In this document: one piece after another, positions 8,101 to 15,452 of the stretch
Layout: the number at the start of each line of letters is the position of its first letter
Numbering within the stretch: the stretch's first letter is position 1
Assembly: GCA_025517485.1 (NCBI GenBank)
Contig: JAOPKB010000017.1
Coordinates: forward strand, 1 to 64,000
DNA: 64,000 nt
Direction of reading: 5' to 3'
Source of the DNA: Natronoglomus mannanivorans
Lineage (GTDB): Archaea > Halobacteriota > Halobacteria > Halobacteriales > Natrialbaceae
The notes under the pieces: model-generated
The model's input: the letters and a program-made list of their open reading frames with translations, nothing else
Databases searched by the model: none
Told to the model about the DNA's origin: nothing
Program-made: the position numbers and the translations under genes

Positions 8101-9009
8101 TCACGGCCAGTTGGGATCGACGCCGACGAGATCGGCGCTGCGGGTCCACAGTCGCTCGCGACGCTCCGGATCGGTCGCTCCGGCAGCGGGCGTCTCGGCG
8201 CCACCGCTTCCGACGTACAGGCCGGACCGCTCTCTGAACTCCGGTGCCGTCGCGAGCCGGACGAGTCGCTCGGCACCCCTTTCGGGGGTCGATCCGACGC
8301 CGGGGACCGCCGACATGATCCTCATCGCCGCCCGCGTCCAGAGCGGTGCCTCTCGGAACAGCCCCGTCGACGGGACGAATCCGGGATGGAAGCAGTTCGC
8401 GGTGACGTCACCGGAGAGTCGCTCGGCGAGTTCGACGGTGAACGCGACGTTCGCGAGTTTCGAACGGGCGTAGGTCTCGAGGGAATCGTACTCGGCGTCA
8501 GTTTCGGATTCGAAGGCGAATTTGCCGTCGCTGAACTCGAGATCACCCCTCCTGTGAATCCCAGACGCGGTGACGACGATCCGCGCGGGTGCGGATTCGC
8601 GGACGCGGTCGAGCAGGTCGTGAGTGAGGAGGTACGGCGCGAGGTGGTTGACGGCGACCGTCAGTTCGATCCCGTCGGCCGTCTCGGATCGCGTTCGACT
8701 CGAGAGCCCGGCGTTGTGCGCGAGGACGTCCAGACGGTCGTACGTTTCGCGGACCTCGTCGGCGAGCGCTCGGACGGCCGCTCGCTCGGCCAGATCGGTG
8801 CGGTGAAACCTGACGGTGCCCGGCGTTCGGTTGGTCAGTTCGTCGGCGATACGTTCACCACGAGCGCCGTTTCGCCCGACGATCGCGACGGTCGCACCTC
8901 GCTCGGCGAACCGGCCGGCAGCGACTCGACCGATGCCGCTCGTTCCACCGGTGAGGAGGATCGTGTGGGTCTCGAGGTCATCGAGCCGGTTGGAGTCGCT
9001 GTCGGTCAC
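8101..9009 (-). CDS. Short-chain dehydrogenase/reductase
   Basis: The 302-aa NAD(P)-dependent oxidoreductase has a complete classical SDR set: T-G-G-T-S-G-I-G (20-27) for dinucleotide binding, N-A-G (99-101), N121, and the catalytic S149, Y180 and K184 of the YxxxK motif. The order and C-terminal extension resemble the retinol/protochlorophyllide reductase-like group of SDRs often found in haloarchaea. An Arg at residue 46 after the second strand favours NADP(H). The substrate is unknown. It is convergent with the cyclase gene, and its upstream side faces a long non-coding region. Confidence 0.88.
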   Translation of the reverse strand: MTDSDSNRLDDLETHTILLTGGTSGIGRVAAGRFAERGATVAIVGRNGARGERIADELTNRTPGTVRFHRTDLAERAAVRALADEVRETYDRLDVLAHNAGLSSRTRSETADGIELTVAVNHLAPYLLTHDLLDRVRESAPARIVVTASGIHRRGDLEFSDGKFAFESETDAEYDSLETYARSKLANVAFTVELAERLSGDVTANCFHPGFVPSTGLFREAPLWTRAAMRIMSAVPGVGSTPERGAERLVRLATAPEFRERSGLYVGSGGAETPAAGATDPERRERLWTRSADLVGVDPNWP

Positions 9010-9617
9010 GAGAAGAGGTACAGTATCGGATCACAAAGCCGCTCGGGAGACGGAGAATGCGGTCCAGAAGTTATCGTAGCTGACCGATCCCGCGTAATGT
9101 GTGGAACCTACACACCCCAGTATGTCCAGTGTCTCAGACGGTTTGGTGTCCCCCTGTATCGGCGCAACCGTCGATCGTTCTGGTTGTTCCGGAAATGACT
9201 GACAGCGGGCCGTCTCAGCTGGAACCAGCTATCGTTGCTCGACTGAATCCAGCGATAGTAGCCACTGTAAGTCAATACATACCTGACCGAACGACGAGTG
9301 GAGACAGCAGTATCTCTCGTCGGAGGCTGGATCCCTCTACACTTCACAGGAACTTGGAGGACCAGAGTAGTCCGAGAGTCTGCACGTATCGTCGTCGCTT
9401 GTTTTTGATGGGACACCCACACCGGATTTCAAATGATTTTGTGTACGAGATATCATTTGAAATCCGGTGTGAGTGGGTACCGAGTTGCTCTGCCTGCTCT
9501 CGTCGCATTCGATACTGATTCGACGCTGGATGATTCGGCATCTCCACAGTCCCCCGAGTCCCAACCTGTCTAGAGAACGAAGAAGGTCTTTTCCCCGTGT
9601 GCGTTGGCCGTCCGGCA
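9010..9617. other. Long non-coding region holding an inverted repeat
   Basis: A 608-bp region with lower GC than its neighbours. Open frames of about 100-140 codons exist on both strands but have no acidic bias or recognisable motif, so I treat them as noise. The dominant structure is the 20-bp inverted repeat at 9418-9471 (listed separately). A smaller GTGTG/CACAC pair flanks position 9105. The last 60 bp must carry the promoter of the Tat lipoprotein gene. Confidence 0.5.
9418..9471. repeat. 20-bp perfect inverted repeat with 14-nt spacer
   Basis: CACACCGGATTTCAAATGAT at 9418-9437 is repeated exactly as its reverse complement at 9452-9471, with the 14-bp spacer 9438-9451. Outside the perfect arms, G-rich sequence follows in both outward directions (CCCACAC on the left, GTGAGTGGG on the right). 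A transcript could form a very strong hairpin. As DNA, each arm (ATTTGAAAT core plus an outer G-rich run) has the general form of an Orc1/Cdc6 binding box, but no orc1/cdc6 gene or AT-rich unwinding element is present. A MITE core, a terminator or a protein-binding site are other options. Confidence 0.85.
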
Positions 9618-10499
9618 ATGGACCGATCGACCACTCGACGCCGACTGCTGCAGGTGTCGGCCGGAACACTGCTAGCAGGCGTCGCGGGCTGTCTCGGCGA
9701 TGAACGGCCACGGTTGTTCAGCGATGGTGACGAAAGCGATGGCGATTCGGGGGGCGGAGACGGAGACGGAGGCGGTAACGACCAGTGGCTCGCGGACACT
9801 CGAGCGGACGCGACCACCCTCGAGGACGAGTCGGGCGACGCTCGGATCGACGACCACGTCGTCGTCCCCGCCGGGTTCGAACTCGACGGGAATCTCGCGG
9901 CGGCCGGTTCGGTCGTCCTCGAGGACGACGCCGAGATCGACGGGAACCTCGAGGCTGGCGAACACGTGCTCCTTGAGCGCGACGCAGCGGTCGACGGCAA
10001 CGTCGACGCGGATGGGGACGTGCTCCTCGAGCGCGATGCCGAGGTCGACGGCGATATCGCGACCAGCGGGCAGGTCGGATTGCGGTCGGGCGCGGCGGTC
10101 GACGGCGACGTCGAGTCGGCGGACAGGGTGCTCCTCGAGGAGGCTGCCGAAATCGACGGAGACGTCGCCGGCACGCACGTTCGGCTCGGACCCGATTCGG
10201 CCGTCAGCGGTGATATCGACGCCAGCGGCGACGTCCTCGTCGAAGCGGACGCAACCGTCGATGGCGATATCGACGCCGGCCAGGCGGTCGGGATCGAAGC
10301 GGACGCCGCGGTCGGTGGGGACGTCGAGGCCAGCGGCGACGTTCCGGTCGGGCGAGGGGCGACAGTCGACGGTGACGTTTCGACCGATGGGCCGATCGAA
10401 CTCGAGGCGGACGTCGAGGTCGGCGGCGACGTAACCGGCGAACGTGTGATCGCCGACTCGAGTGCGTCGGTCGACGGGGACGTTACGGAGACGGAGTGA
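9618..10499 (+). CDS. Tat lipoprotein made of bactofilin-like 18-residue repeats
   Basis: The 293-aa protein opens with a Tat lipoprotein signal: T-R-R-R-L-L-Q followed by a hydrophobic core ending in A-G-V-A-G-C (Cys near residue 25), so it should be exported folded and lipid-anchored. After a Gly/Asp-rich linker (30-60), the rest is twelve copies of a 17-18 residue unit of the form V-L-L-E-x-D-A-x-V-D-G-(D/N)-V-x-x-x-G-D. Such repeats form right-handed beta-helices in bactofilin-like proteins. Start ATG 9618 places the RR motif properly; an earlier in-frame ATG at 9597 does not. It is an extracellular surface structural protein by inference, and no ligand can be named. Confidence 0.85.
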   Translation: MDRSTTRRRLLQVSAGTLLAGVAGCLGDERPRLFSDGDESDGDSGGGDGDGGGNDQWLADTRADATTLEDESGDARIDDHVVVPAGFELDGNLAAAGSVVLEDDAEIDGNLEAGEHVLLERDAAVDGNVDADGDVLLERDAEVDGDIATSGQVGLRSGAAVDGDVESADRVLLEEAAEIDGDVAGTHVRLGPDSAVSGDIDASGDVLVEADATVDGDIDAGQAVGIEADAAVGGDVEASGDVPVGRGATVDGDVSTDGPIELEADVEVGGDVTGERVIADSSASVDGDVTETE

Positions 10500-10601
10500 G
10501 CGACGAGCGCCGCGACGGAACCGGATCGGACGAACGCGCGAGTCATTCACTACCGAACACCGCGCCGTCACACCTTTCCACGAGCGCGTCCTACCTCGAG
10601 T

Positions 10602-11132
10602 ATGGACAGCGCGACGTTCGGTGGCGGGTGTTTCTGGTGTACCGAAGCGGCATTCAAGGAACTCGACGGCGTCGAGTCCGTCACGTCGGGCTACGCCGGC
10701 GGTCACGTCGAAGACCCGACCTACGAGGACGTCTGCTCGGGCGAGACGGGCCACGCCGAAGTGATCCAGCTCGAGTACGACCCTGAGGAGATCGGTTTCG
10801 ACGAACTCCTCGAGGTGTTCTTCATGGTTCACGATCCGACGACGCGGGACCGACAGGGACCGGACGTCGGTTCGCAGTATCGATCGGCGATCTACACCCA
10901 CGACGAGGACCAGCAGGAAGTCGTCGACGCCTTCGTCGACGCACTCGAGGCCGAAGACGTCTACGACGACCCGATCGTGACAGAGATCGAACCGCTCGAG
11001 GAGTTCTATCCGGCCGAGGAGTATCATCAGGACTACTACGAGAAGAACCCGAATCAGGCCTACTGTGCGATGCACGCGGCGCCGAAGGTGAAGAAGGTCC
11101 GCGAGAAGTACCCAGAGAAAGTGACGCAGTGA
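10602..11132 (+). CDS. msrA: Peptide-methionine (S)-S-oxide reductase MsrA
   Basis: The 176-aa cytoplasmic enzyme reduces methionine-S-sulfoxide in proteins. The catalytic block G-G-G-C10-F-W-C13-T-E is at the very N terminus, with C10 as nucleophile and E15 following; Y-A-G-G and G-H-A-E-V blocks complete the MsrA fold, and C155 near the C terminus (Q-A-Y-C) is a candidate resolving Cys. The length fits the family. It is a single gene, 102 bp after the repeat lipoprotein; a TATA-like element is not obvious, so co-transcription is possible. Confidence 0.95.
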   Translation: MDSATFGGGCFWCTEAAFKELDGVESVTSGYAGGHVEDPTYEDVCSGETGHAEVIQLEYDPEEIGFDELLEVFFMVHDPTTRDRQGPDVGSQYRSAIYTHDEDQQEVVDAFVDALEAEDVYDDPIVTEIEPLEEFYPAEEYHQDYYEKNPNQAYCAMHAAPKVKKVREKYPEKVTQ

Positions 11133-11205
11133 CGTCGGGGGCTTGTCTCGAGAATCGAACGTGGAGTTGTACGGGAGTTGAAAATCGACTCGAAGTCGGT
11201 ATTCG

Positions 11206-11337
11206 TCAGTCGAGAATCCAGTCGAACCGATCACTGGGGTCGTGAAACAGCGACTCGACCGAGAAACAGCTCTCGGTCGAGACGGTCGTGGTGTGGTGTG
11301 GTGTGTCGAATCGCTCTTCGCTCGTCTGATCTGCCAT
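11206..11337 (-). CDS. Candidate acidic microprotein
   Basis: A 43-codon ORF. It begins M-A-D-Q-T-S-E-E-R and ends in a D-R-F-D-W-I-L-D tail. It is acidic and its codons end mostly in G or C, unlike the Arg/Ser-rich noise frames around it. An AATAACTAT-type box lies about 80-90 bp upstream on this strand. It shares orientation with the zinc-ribbon microprotein upstream. No family is recognised, and the ORF is short enough that chance cannot be excluded. Confidence 0.4.
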   Translation of the reverse strand: MADQTSEERFDTPHHTTTVSTESCFSVESLFHDPSDRFDWILD

Positions 11338-11527
11338 CGTCGGGTGCTCAGCGGATATGCTCTCAGTGGACTCGCTCGTTCTGGATTACGCACGCTGGCA
11401 GACCACTCGTATCTGTGCTACGATTTCACATAGTTATTGGCCCGACAAGTGCATGGCGAGCAACTGGCTCGCGTCGAGAACGAGTGCTATTCGATCGCGT
11501 TCGTCCCGTCGGTCACCGGTGAACTCG

Positions 11528-11671
11528 TCAAATTCTGTACGTAGAGATACGGTCAGACCCGCATCCGGTACACGTCGCGTCCGGTGACGTGACGGCCGTT
11601 CCACACCGCCGGCACTCGTAGATGACCGTCTCGTCCCCTCGAGAGAGGAGTCGTTTGACCGTCGCTTTCAT
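11528..11671 (-). CDS. Zinc-ribbon microprotein (47 aa)
   Basis: The 47-aa protein has a basic N terminus (M-K-A-T-V-K-R-L-L-S-R) followed by a minimal zinc ribbon: C20-R-R-C23 and C34-T-G-C37 separated by ten residues. This is the typical layout of haloarchaeal stand-alone CxxC/CxxC microproteins, many of which are of unknown function. The start ATG at 11671 has a TTTATG box about 40 bp upstream on the minus strand. It is too short for default gene callers. A structural zinc role is inferred from the cysteines; there is no evidence of DNA or RNA binding beyond the basic N terminus. Confidence 0.75.
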   Translation of the reverse strand: MKATVKRLLSRGDETVIYECRRCGTAVTSPDATCTGCGSDRISTYRI

Positions 11672-11889
11672 CGTGATTCTACCAGTGGGAAACGTCAGAC
11701 ACACATAAATGAATTTACGAAAGTCTCAATCCGTGATAGATGATCGACTCTCGAGTCCCATCGCCGTGTGACGCGTCGACCGGTTGGTCAACCTCGCCTG
11801 GGACGGCAGTCTCCGTCCCCGTTCAGTGCTCGAGCCACCAGTACAGTTTCCAGCGCAAATATTTTACCACTTCTACATGAACGGCCGGT

Positions 11890-12036
11890 ATGATACTCGA
11901 CCTCCGCGGAAAACTCGTCGTCGCTGTCACCGGAACACTTCTCGCGATCGTCTTCTTCGTGTTCTTTCCGCTGTGGATGGCTCTGTTGGCGATTCTCTGC
12001 ATGGTTCCCTTCTTCACGAAAGTTCTCCTCCACTGA
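11890..12036 (+). CDS. Small membrane protein (48 aa)
   Basis: The 48-aa protein starts M-I-L-D-L-R-G-K-L and has one long or two short hydrophobic segments spanning residues 9-42, with a short basic end (T-K-V-L-L-H). Codon third positions are strongly GC, and a TATA-like ATATTTTA lies about 30 bp upstream (about 11858-11866), which fits a haloarchaeal promoter with a short leader. It probably resides in the membrane as a helical hairpin. It precedes the CinA-type gene by 85 bp in the same direction. Confidence 0.7.
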   Translation: MILDLRGKLVVAVTGTLLAIVFFVFFPLWMALLAILCMVPFFTKVLLH

Positions 12037-12121
12037 CTCTCTCGGTGCCGACCGGAAGAAACCGGGTGCGTTCGAGTTCGAGTACGTGTCCTTTTGTCCA
12101 CGGCTGCCATTGGAGACAGCG

Positions 12122-12853
12122 ATGGAGGTTGCCATTCTCACCATCGGTGACGAGGTGCTCGCCGGCGACATCACGAACACGAACGCGTCCTGGCTCGCGA
12201 GTCGACTGACCGACAGCGGCTCGACGGTCGTTCGCATTCTCACCATTCCGGACGAACGCGATCTGATCGCGGACACCGTCGGCGAGTGGGCCGACGCCTT
12301 CGACGCCGTGATCGTCACCGGCGGCCTCGGCGGCACCCACGACGACGTCACCGCCGACGCGATCGCCGACGCGTTCGGCCGCGACCTCGTAGTCGAGGAC
12401 GCCGTCCGCGAAGACGTCCTCGAGACCGTCGCGGCCTACCGAGACGCGAACCCGGAGACGGTTGCCGAACACGATCTCGAGATCGACGTCGACGCGTGGG
12501 CGGCGCTCCCGGAGGGGAGTCGCGTCCTGATCAACCCCGAAGGGCTCTGTCCCGGTTGCGTCCTCGAGAACGTCTACGCGTTTCCGGGTGTGCCGGCGGA
12601 GTTGCGGGCGCTATTCAGGCAGGTCGCCGGGGAGTTCGACGGCGAGACGGTGTCGACGACGTTGTACACGCCCCAACCGGAGGGGTCGATGGTCGACGAA
12701 CTCGCGGGTGTTCGAGAGCGGTTCGACGTGACGGTCGGCAGCTATCCGGCGACCGAGGGCCAGAACCGCCTGAAAGTGACCGGGACCGACACCGAAATCG
12801 TCGCCGATGCGGTCGCGTGGCTGCGTGAACGGGTCGAAATCGGAGAGGAGTAG
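12122..12853 (+). CDS. CinA/MoCF-binding domain protein
   Basis: The 243-aa protein has the molybdopterin-binding (MoaB/MogA-like) fold found at the N terminus of CinA: T-I-G-D-E-V-L-A-G-D at residues 6-15 with I-T-N-T-N following, and V-T-G-G-L-G-G-T-H-D-D around residue 68. CinA-type proteins bind nucleotide-like cofactors and act in pyridine-nucleotide repair; the C-terminal NMN deamidase domain is absent, so only the binding/hydrolase half is present. The ATG at 12122 starts directly before the first beta-strand. A 5-bp hairpin (AGCCC/GGGCT) follows the stop. Confidence 0.88.
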   Translation: MEVAILTIGDEVLAGDITNTNASWLASRLTDSGSTVVRILTIPDERDLIADTVGEWADAFDAVIVTGGLGGTHDDVTADAIADAFGRDLVVEDAVREDVLETVAAYRDANPETVAEHDLEIDVDAWAALPEGSRVLINPEGLCPGCVLENVYAFPGVPAELRALFRQVAGEFDGETVSTTLYTPQPEGSMVDELAGVRERFDVTVGSYPATEGQNRLKVTGTDTEIVADAVAWLRERVEIGEE

Positions 12854-12862
12854 TGAGCGCTT

Positions 12863-12878
12863 AGCCCAAAAACGGGCT
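12863..12878 (+). terminator. Possible terminator hairpin after the CinA-type gene
   Basis: AGCCC (12863-12867) and GGGCT (12874-12878) form a 5-bp stem around an A-rich loop ten bases after the stop. There is no long T tract, so the terminator role is only suggested. Confidence 0.3.
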
Positions 12879-12965
12879 CACGATGGTGTCTACAACCGGA
12901 GTTACCAGCGTCCGTGAGATGGGGTTGATTACCGTCGAGCGGCTACGTTCAGTAGTGAGTCGACG

Positions 12966-13238
12966 ATGGAAATACACTACCGAGAACCCGAAGACGAACA
13001 CACGGAGCGCTCAGACCGTGATGTCGAAGAGACGCGGTGGATGGTTCGAGAGGGAGTCGGCGTCGCGGTCGTCTCCATGTTTGGATTGCTCGTGCTCGTT
13101 TTCGGACTCTTGATGGTGACGGGCGTCGTGAGCTTCCCTGCACCACTGAACGCCTCTGCTATCGGTACCCTGAGCGTATTCGTCGCTCTCGTACTCGGCC
13201 TGTTCGTCGTCTCGGTCTGGAGTTGGGGCGGTCGGTGA
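12966..13238 (+). CDS. Two-helix membrane protein
   Basis: The 90-aa protein has a charged, acidic N terminus of about 30 residues (E-P-E-D-E-H-T-E-R) followed by two membrane helices (about 33-55 and 64-85) and a short W-G-G-R tail. This layout is common among haloarchaeal small proteins of unknown function. The gene stands alone, between the CinA-type gene and an AT-rich region. No motif suggests activity. Confidence 0.7.
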   Translation: MEIHYREPEDEHTERSDRDVEETRWMVREGVGVAVVSMFGLLVLVFGLLMVTGVVSFPAPLNASAIGTLSVFVALVLGLFVVSVWSWGGR

Positions 13239-13398
13239 TCGGGGGCTCGAACTGATTATCGACTACGGAATTACGACCGAAAAGTCAAAACTAAAACAAG
13301 TAAAACAGAATACATGTGGCTGTTTATTGTATGCTCTACTGCCATCTCGCCTGAAGATACTTTTTTCACAGAATCGATACTGTATTCACCATAATTAC

Positions 13399-13420
13399 AC
13401 TATATAAAATAGTATATAAA
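13399..13420 (+). promoter_or_regulatory. Promoter and small palindrome of the Lrp-type regulator gene
   Basis: ACTAT-ATAAA-ATAGT (13399-13413) is a perfect short inverted repeat that runs directly into ATATAAA (13414-13420), a good archaeal TATA box. Transcription would begin near 13445, giving a leader of about 40 nt before the ATG at 13485. The palindrome beside the TATA box is where an autoregulating Lrp/AsnC protein could sit. The surrounding 240 bp are unusually AT-rich. Confidence 0.5.
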
Positions 13421-13484
13421 CACTTTATTTCTAAATGATTGCAGAAAAGCCAAGATACCGGAGGCCAACTGTGGAAACGAGAGG

Positions 13485-13958
13485 ATGGATCTAGACGAGA
13501 CCAACAGAGCAGTTCTGTATATGCTCCAACGGGATGCGAGACGAATCACGACCCAGGAGATGGCAGAGCAGATCGGCGTCTCGGCGAGCACAGTCCGAAA
13601 CCGTATCGAGGAACTCGAGAACGAGGGGATCATTCGCGGCTATCATCCGATCGTCGATTACGACAAAGCGGGACTCCAGCTTCACGTCATCTTCATCTGT
13701 ACGGCGCCGAATCCGGATCGGGAGCGACTCGCGGAGGACGCACGGAATATCAGCGGCGTGGTGGCGATACAGGAAGTTCTCAACGGAAACGAAAACGTCC
13801 AGATCGAGGCCGTCGGGACGGAAACCGACGACATCGCTCGCGTGAGTGACGAACTATCGAGCCTCGGTCTCGAGGTCGTCAACTCGAAGATCCTCAAGAG
13901 CTATCACCAGCAACCGTTCGACCACTTCGGAGAACACCTCGTCGATGGAGACGAGTAA
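13485..13958 (+). CDS. Lrp/AsnC-family transcriptional regulator
   Basis: The 157-aa DNA-binding protein has an N-terminal winged helix-turn-helix (residues 1-55, with T-T-Q-E-M-A-E-Q-I-G-V-S-A-S-T-V-R-N-R-I-E-type helices) and a C-terminal RAM/AsnC ligand-binding domain (about 65-140). Haloarchaea have many such regulators responding to amino acids. It starts after an AT-rich promoter region with a palindrome. Its last 14 bases overlap the HalOD1 gene, so the two are co-translated. A 19-codon out-of-frame ORF (13435-13494) overlaps its start. Confidence 0.9.
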   Translation: MDLDETNRAVLYMLQRDARRITTQEMAEQIGVSASTVRNRIEELENEGIIRGYHPIVDYDKAGLQLHVIFICTAPNPDRERLAEDARNISGVVAIQEVLNGNENVQIEAVGTETDDIARVSDELSSLGLEVVNSKILKSYHQQPFDHFGEHLVDGDE

Positions 13959-14307
13959 CCTCCTCGGGACGATCGAGTTCGATCTGGACGACAGCGTCTA
14001 TCGAGCTCGGTACGATCCCGAAACGACGGCCCCGAGCGTCGCCGTCGTCGATCTGCTTCAGGCGATCGAAGGGGTGAAAGTGACGGACCTCGAGCCCCTT
14101 TACGAGATCGTCGATCCCGAGGGACTCGATCTCGTCCTCGAGCACGACCGGCCTCTACAGGCGGACGACTCCCGGCCGCCGAAGTCGGTCAGCGTTCCGT
14201 ACCGGGATCTGATTCTCACGGTTCGGAGCGATGGAGTCATCAATGTCACGGCACAGGCCGACACCGAACGGTGCGGCGAGGAACTGGATGCGACGAGCGA
14301 AGAGTGA
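13945..14307 (+). CDS. HalOD1 output-domain protein
   Basis: The 120-aa protein is a stand-alone haloarchaeal output domain (HalOD1 type), recognisable by its V-A-V-V-D-L-L-Q-A-I-E-G segment, the central L-E-P-L-Y-E-I-V-D-P-E-G-L-D block (residues 50-65) and the late V-x-V-x-Y-R-D-L-I-L-T-V strand. HalOD1 domains are usually found with response-regulator circuits; the biochemical activity is unknown. The gene begins inside the last codons of the Lrp-type regulator, linking the two. Upstream in-frame starts read through the regulator in a noise frame and were not used. Confidence 0.82.
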   Translation: METSNLLGTIEFDLDDSVYRARYDPETTAPSVAVVDLLQAIEGVKVTDLEPLYEIVDPEGLDLVLEHDRPLQADDSRPPKSVSVPYRDLILTVRSDGVINVTAQADTERCGEELDATSEE

Positions 14308-14623
14308 AAGAGTGAGGCCAGTTCTCGCCACGGTATCCGTCGTTCGTCAGACCGTCTGCACCGGGTATGTTTAGCGGACAGACCGAGCGAGGAAGGTAAC
14401 GATGGGCGACGACACAGACGATCGATTCGTCCTCGGACCCGGGCGATATTTGACGACCGGGCCCGACGGTGTACGCGATGAAACGAATCGCTGCCGACCC
14501 CCACTCCGCACCTACTTCTTCACCCGTCGCCCCGGTGACCGACCACCGCTCGAGTCAGCCGGGTAGCACACGAATCGCCACTCGAACGGAGCCGACTACC
14601 GCTCCGACGGACGGACTCCGACG
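14308..14623. other. Leader region of the cobalamin adenosyltransferase gene
   Basis: This 316-bp region contains a TATA-like GTATGTTTAG near 14366, placing a likely transcription start around 14395 and leaving a leader of about 230 nt. Two short ORFs lie in the leader: ATG 14402 to a stop at 14566 (54 codons), and ATG 14478 to 14627 (49 codons), the latter ending in an ATGA overlap with the downstream gene. Neither has a recognisable family. I see no cobalamin-riboswitch B12-box sequence. Confidence 0.35.
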
Positions 14624-15328
14624 ATGACCGACGACGACACGGAGACGTCGACCGATCGTGTCGAAGCTCTCGAGAACACTCCCGGTCGCGGCCAGACGCC
14701 CCACGCACAGCCGATCGAACCGTCGGCACCGGAGGAGTTCGGTCTCGTCCAGATCTGGTGGGGCGACGGCAAAGGGAAGACGACGGCGACGATGGGGATG
14801 GGACTTCGGGCCGTGGGCCACGGCTACCGCGTCCACATGCTCCAGTTCATGAAAGGCGGTGCCTCGAGCGTCGACGCCGTCCGCGGGGAGTACAACGCGA
14901 TCGCCGCGTTGCCGGGCTACAGCTACGAAAATCTCGGGCACTACGGCTGGCACGGCATGGCCGACGGCAGCGACGAAGCTGACCACGCGGCCCAGGCTCA
15001 GGCGGGTCTCGAGCGAGCCCACGAGTTGCTCGAGGCCGCGACAGCCGCCGATCTCGAGGCACCGCTTTCGCCCGACGGCGACCCCGAGGACGGCGTTCAC
15101 ATGCTGATCCTCGACGAGATCCTCTACGCGGCCGATCGGGAGTTGATCGCGCCCGCGGACGTCCTCGAGCTGGTGGACGCCAAGCCGCCGAATCTGGAAC
15201 TCGTGCTGTCGGGAAGCCACGAACGGCCCGACTACCTCCTCGAGCGGGCGGATCTCGTGACCCGCGTCGAGAAGGAGCGCCATCCGATCGACGACGGGCA
15301 GCGAGCGCGGATGGGAACCGAGTTCTGA
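14624..15328 (+). CDS. cobA: Cob(I)yrinic acid a,c-diamide adenosyltransferase
   Basis: The 234-aa protein is a CobA/BtuR/CobO-type ATP:corrinoid adenosyltransferase, which transfers 5'-deoxyadenosine to cobalt in B12 synthesis or salvage. The inverted-style P-loop G-D-G-K-G-K-T-T (47-54) is followed by G-x-G-x-R-A-x-G-H-G and the L-D-E-I block (near residue 163) that coordinates magnesium. The G-S-H-E-R-P-D-Y segment near 205 is also typical. The first 38 residues are an acidic haloarchaeal extension. The B12 context agrees with cobyric acid synthase at 20214, though the two are in separate transcription units. Confidence 0.9.
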   Translation: MTDDDTETSTDRVEALENTPGRGQTPHAQPIEPSAPEEFGLVQIWWGDGKGKTTATMGMGLRAVGHGYRVHMLQFMKGGASSVDAVRGEYNAIAALPGYSYENLGHYGWHGMADGSDEADHAAQAQAGLERAHELLEAATAADLEAPLSPDGDPEDGVHMLILDEILYAADRELIAPADVLELVDAKPPNLELVLSGSHERPDYLLERADLVTRVEKERHPIDDGQRARMGTEF

Positions 15329-15452
15329 CGGGTGAGTGCGAGTCAGAACGCGAACGCGGAGCTCCGGATCCGAATTCGAAATCCACAGCATCTCGAACCT
15401 TGCATCTGCCAGCACAGTTATTACTGCCGGCTGTGAAATCCTCGTCAGTTCG

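Noticed and set aside
9418..9471. Calling the inverted repeat a replication origin
   Set aside because: No orc1/cdc6 gene, no repeated binding boxes beyond this pair and no AT-rich unwinding element in the window.
9099..9518. 139-codon and 104-codon frames across the inverted-repeat region
   Set aside because: Neither shows acidic bias, a motif or a promoter with proper spacing, and one reads straight through the palindrome.
14308..14623. Possible cobalamin riboswitch before cobA
   Set aside because: No B12-box-like sequence or conserved core could be found, and archaeal examples are rare.
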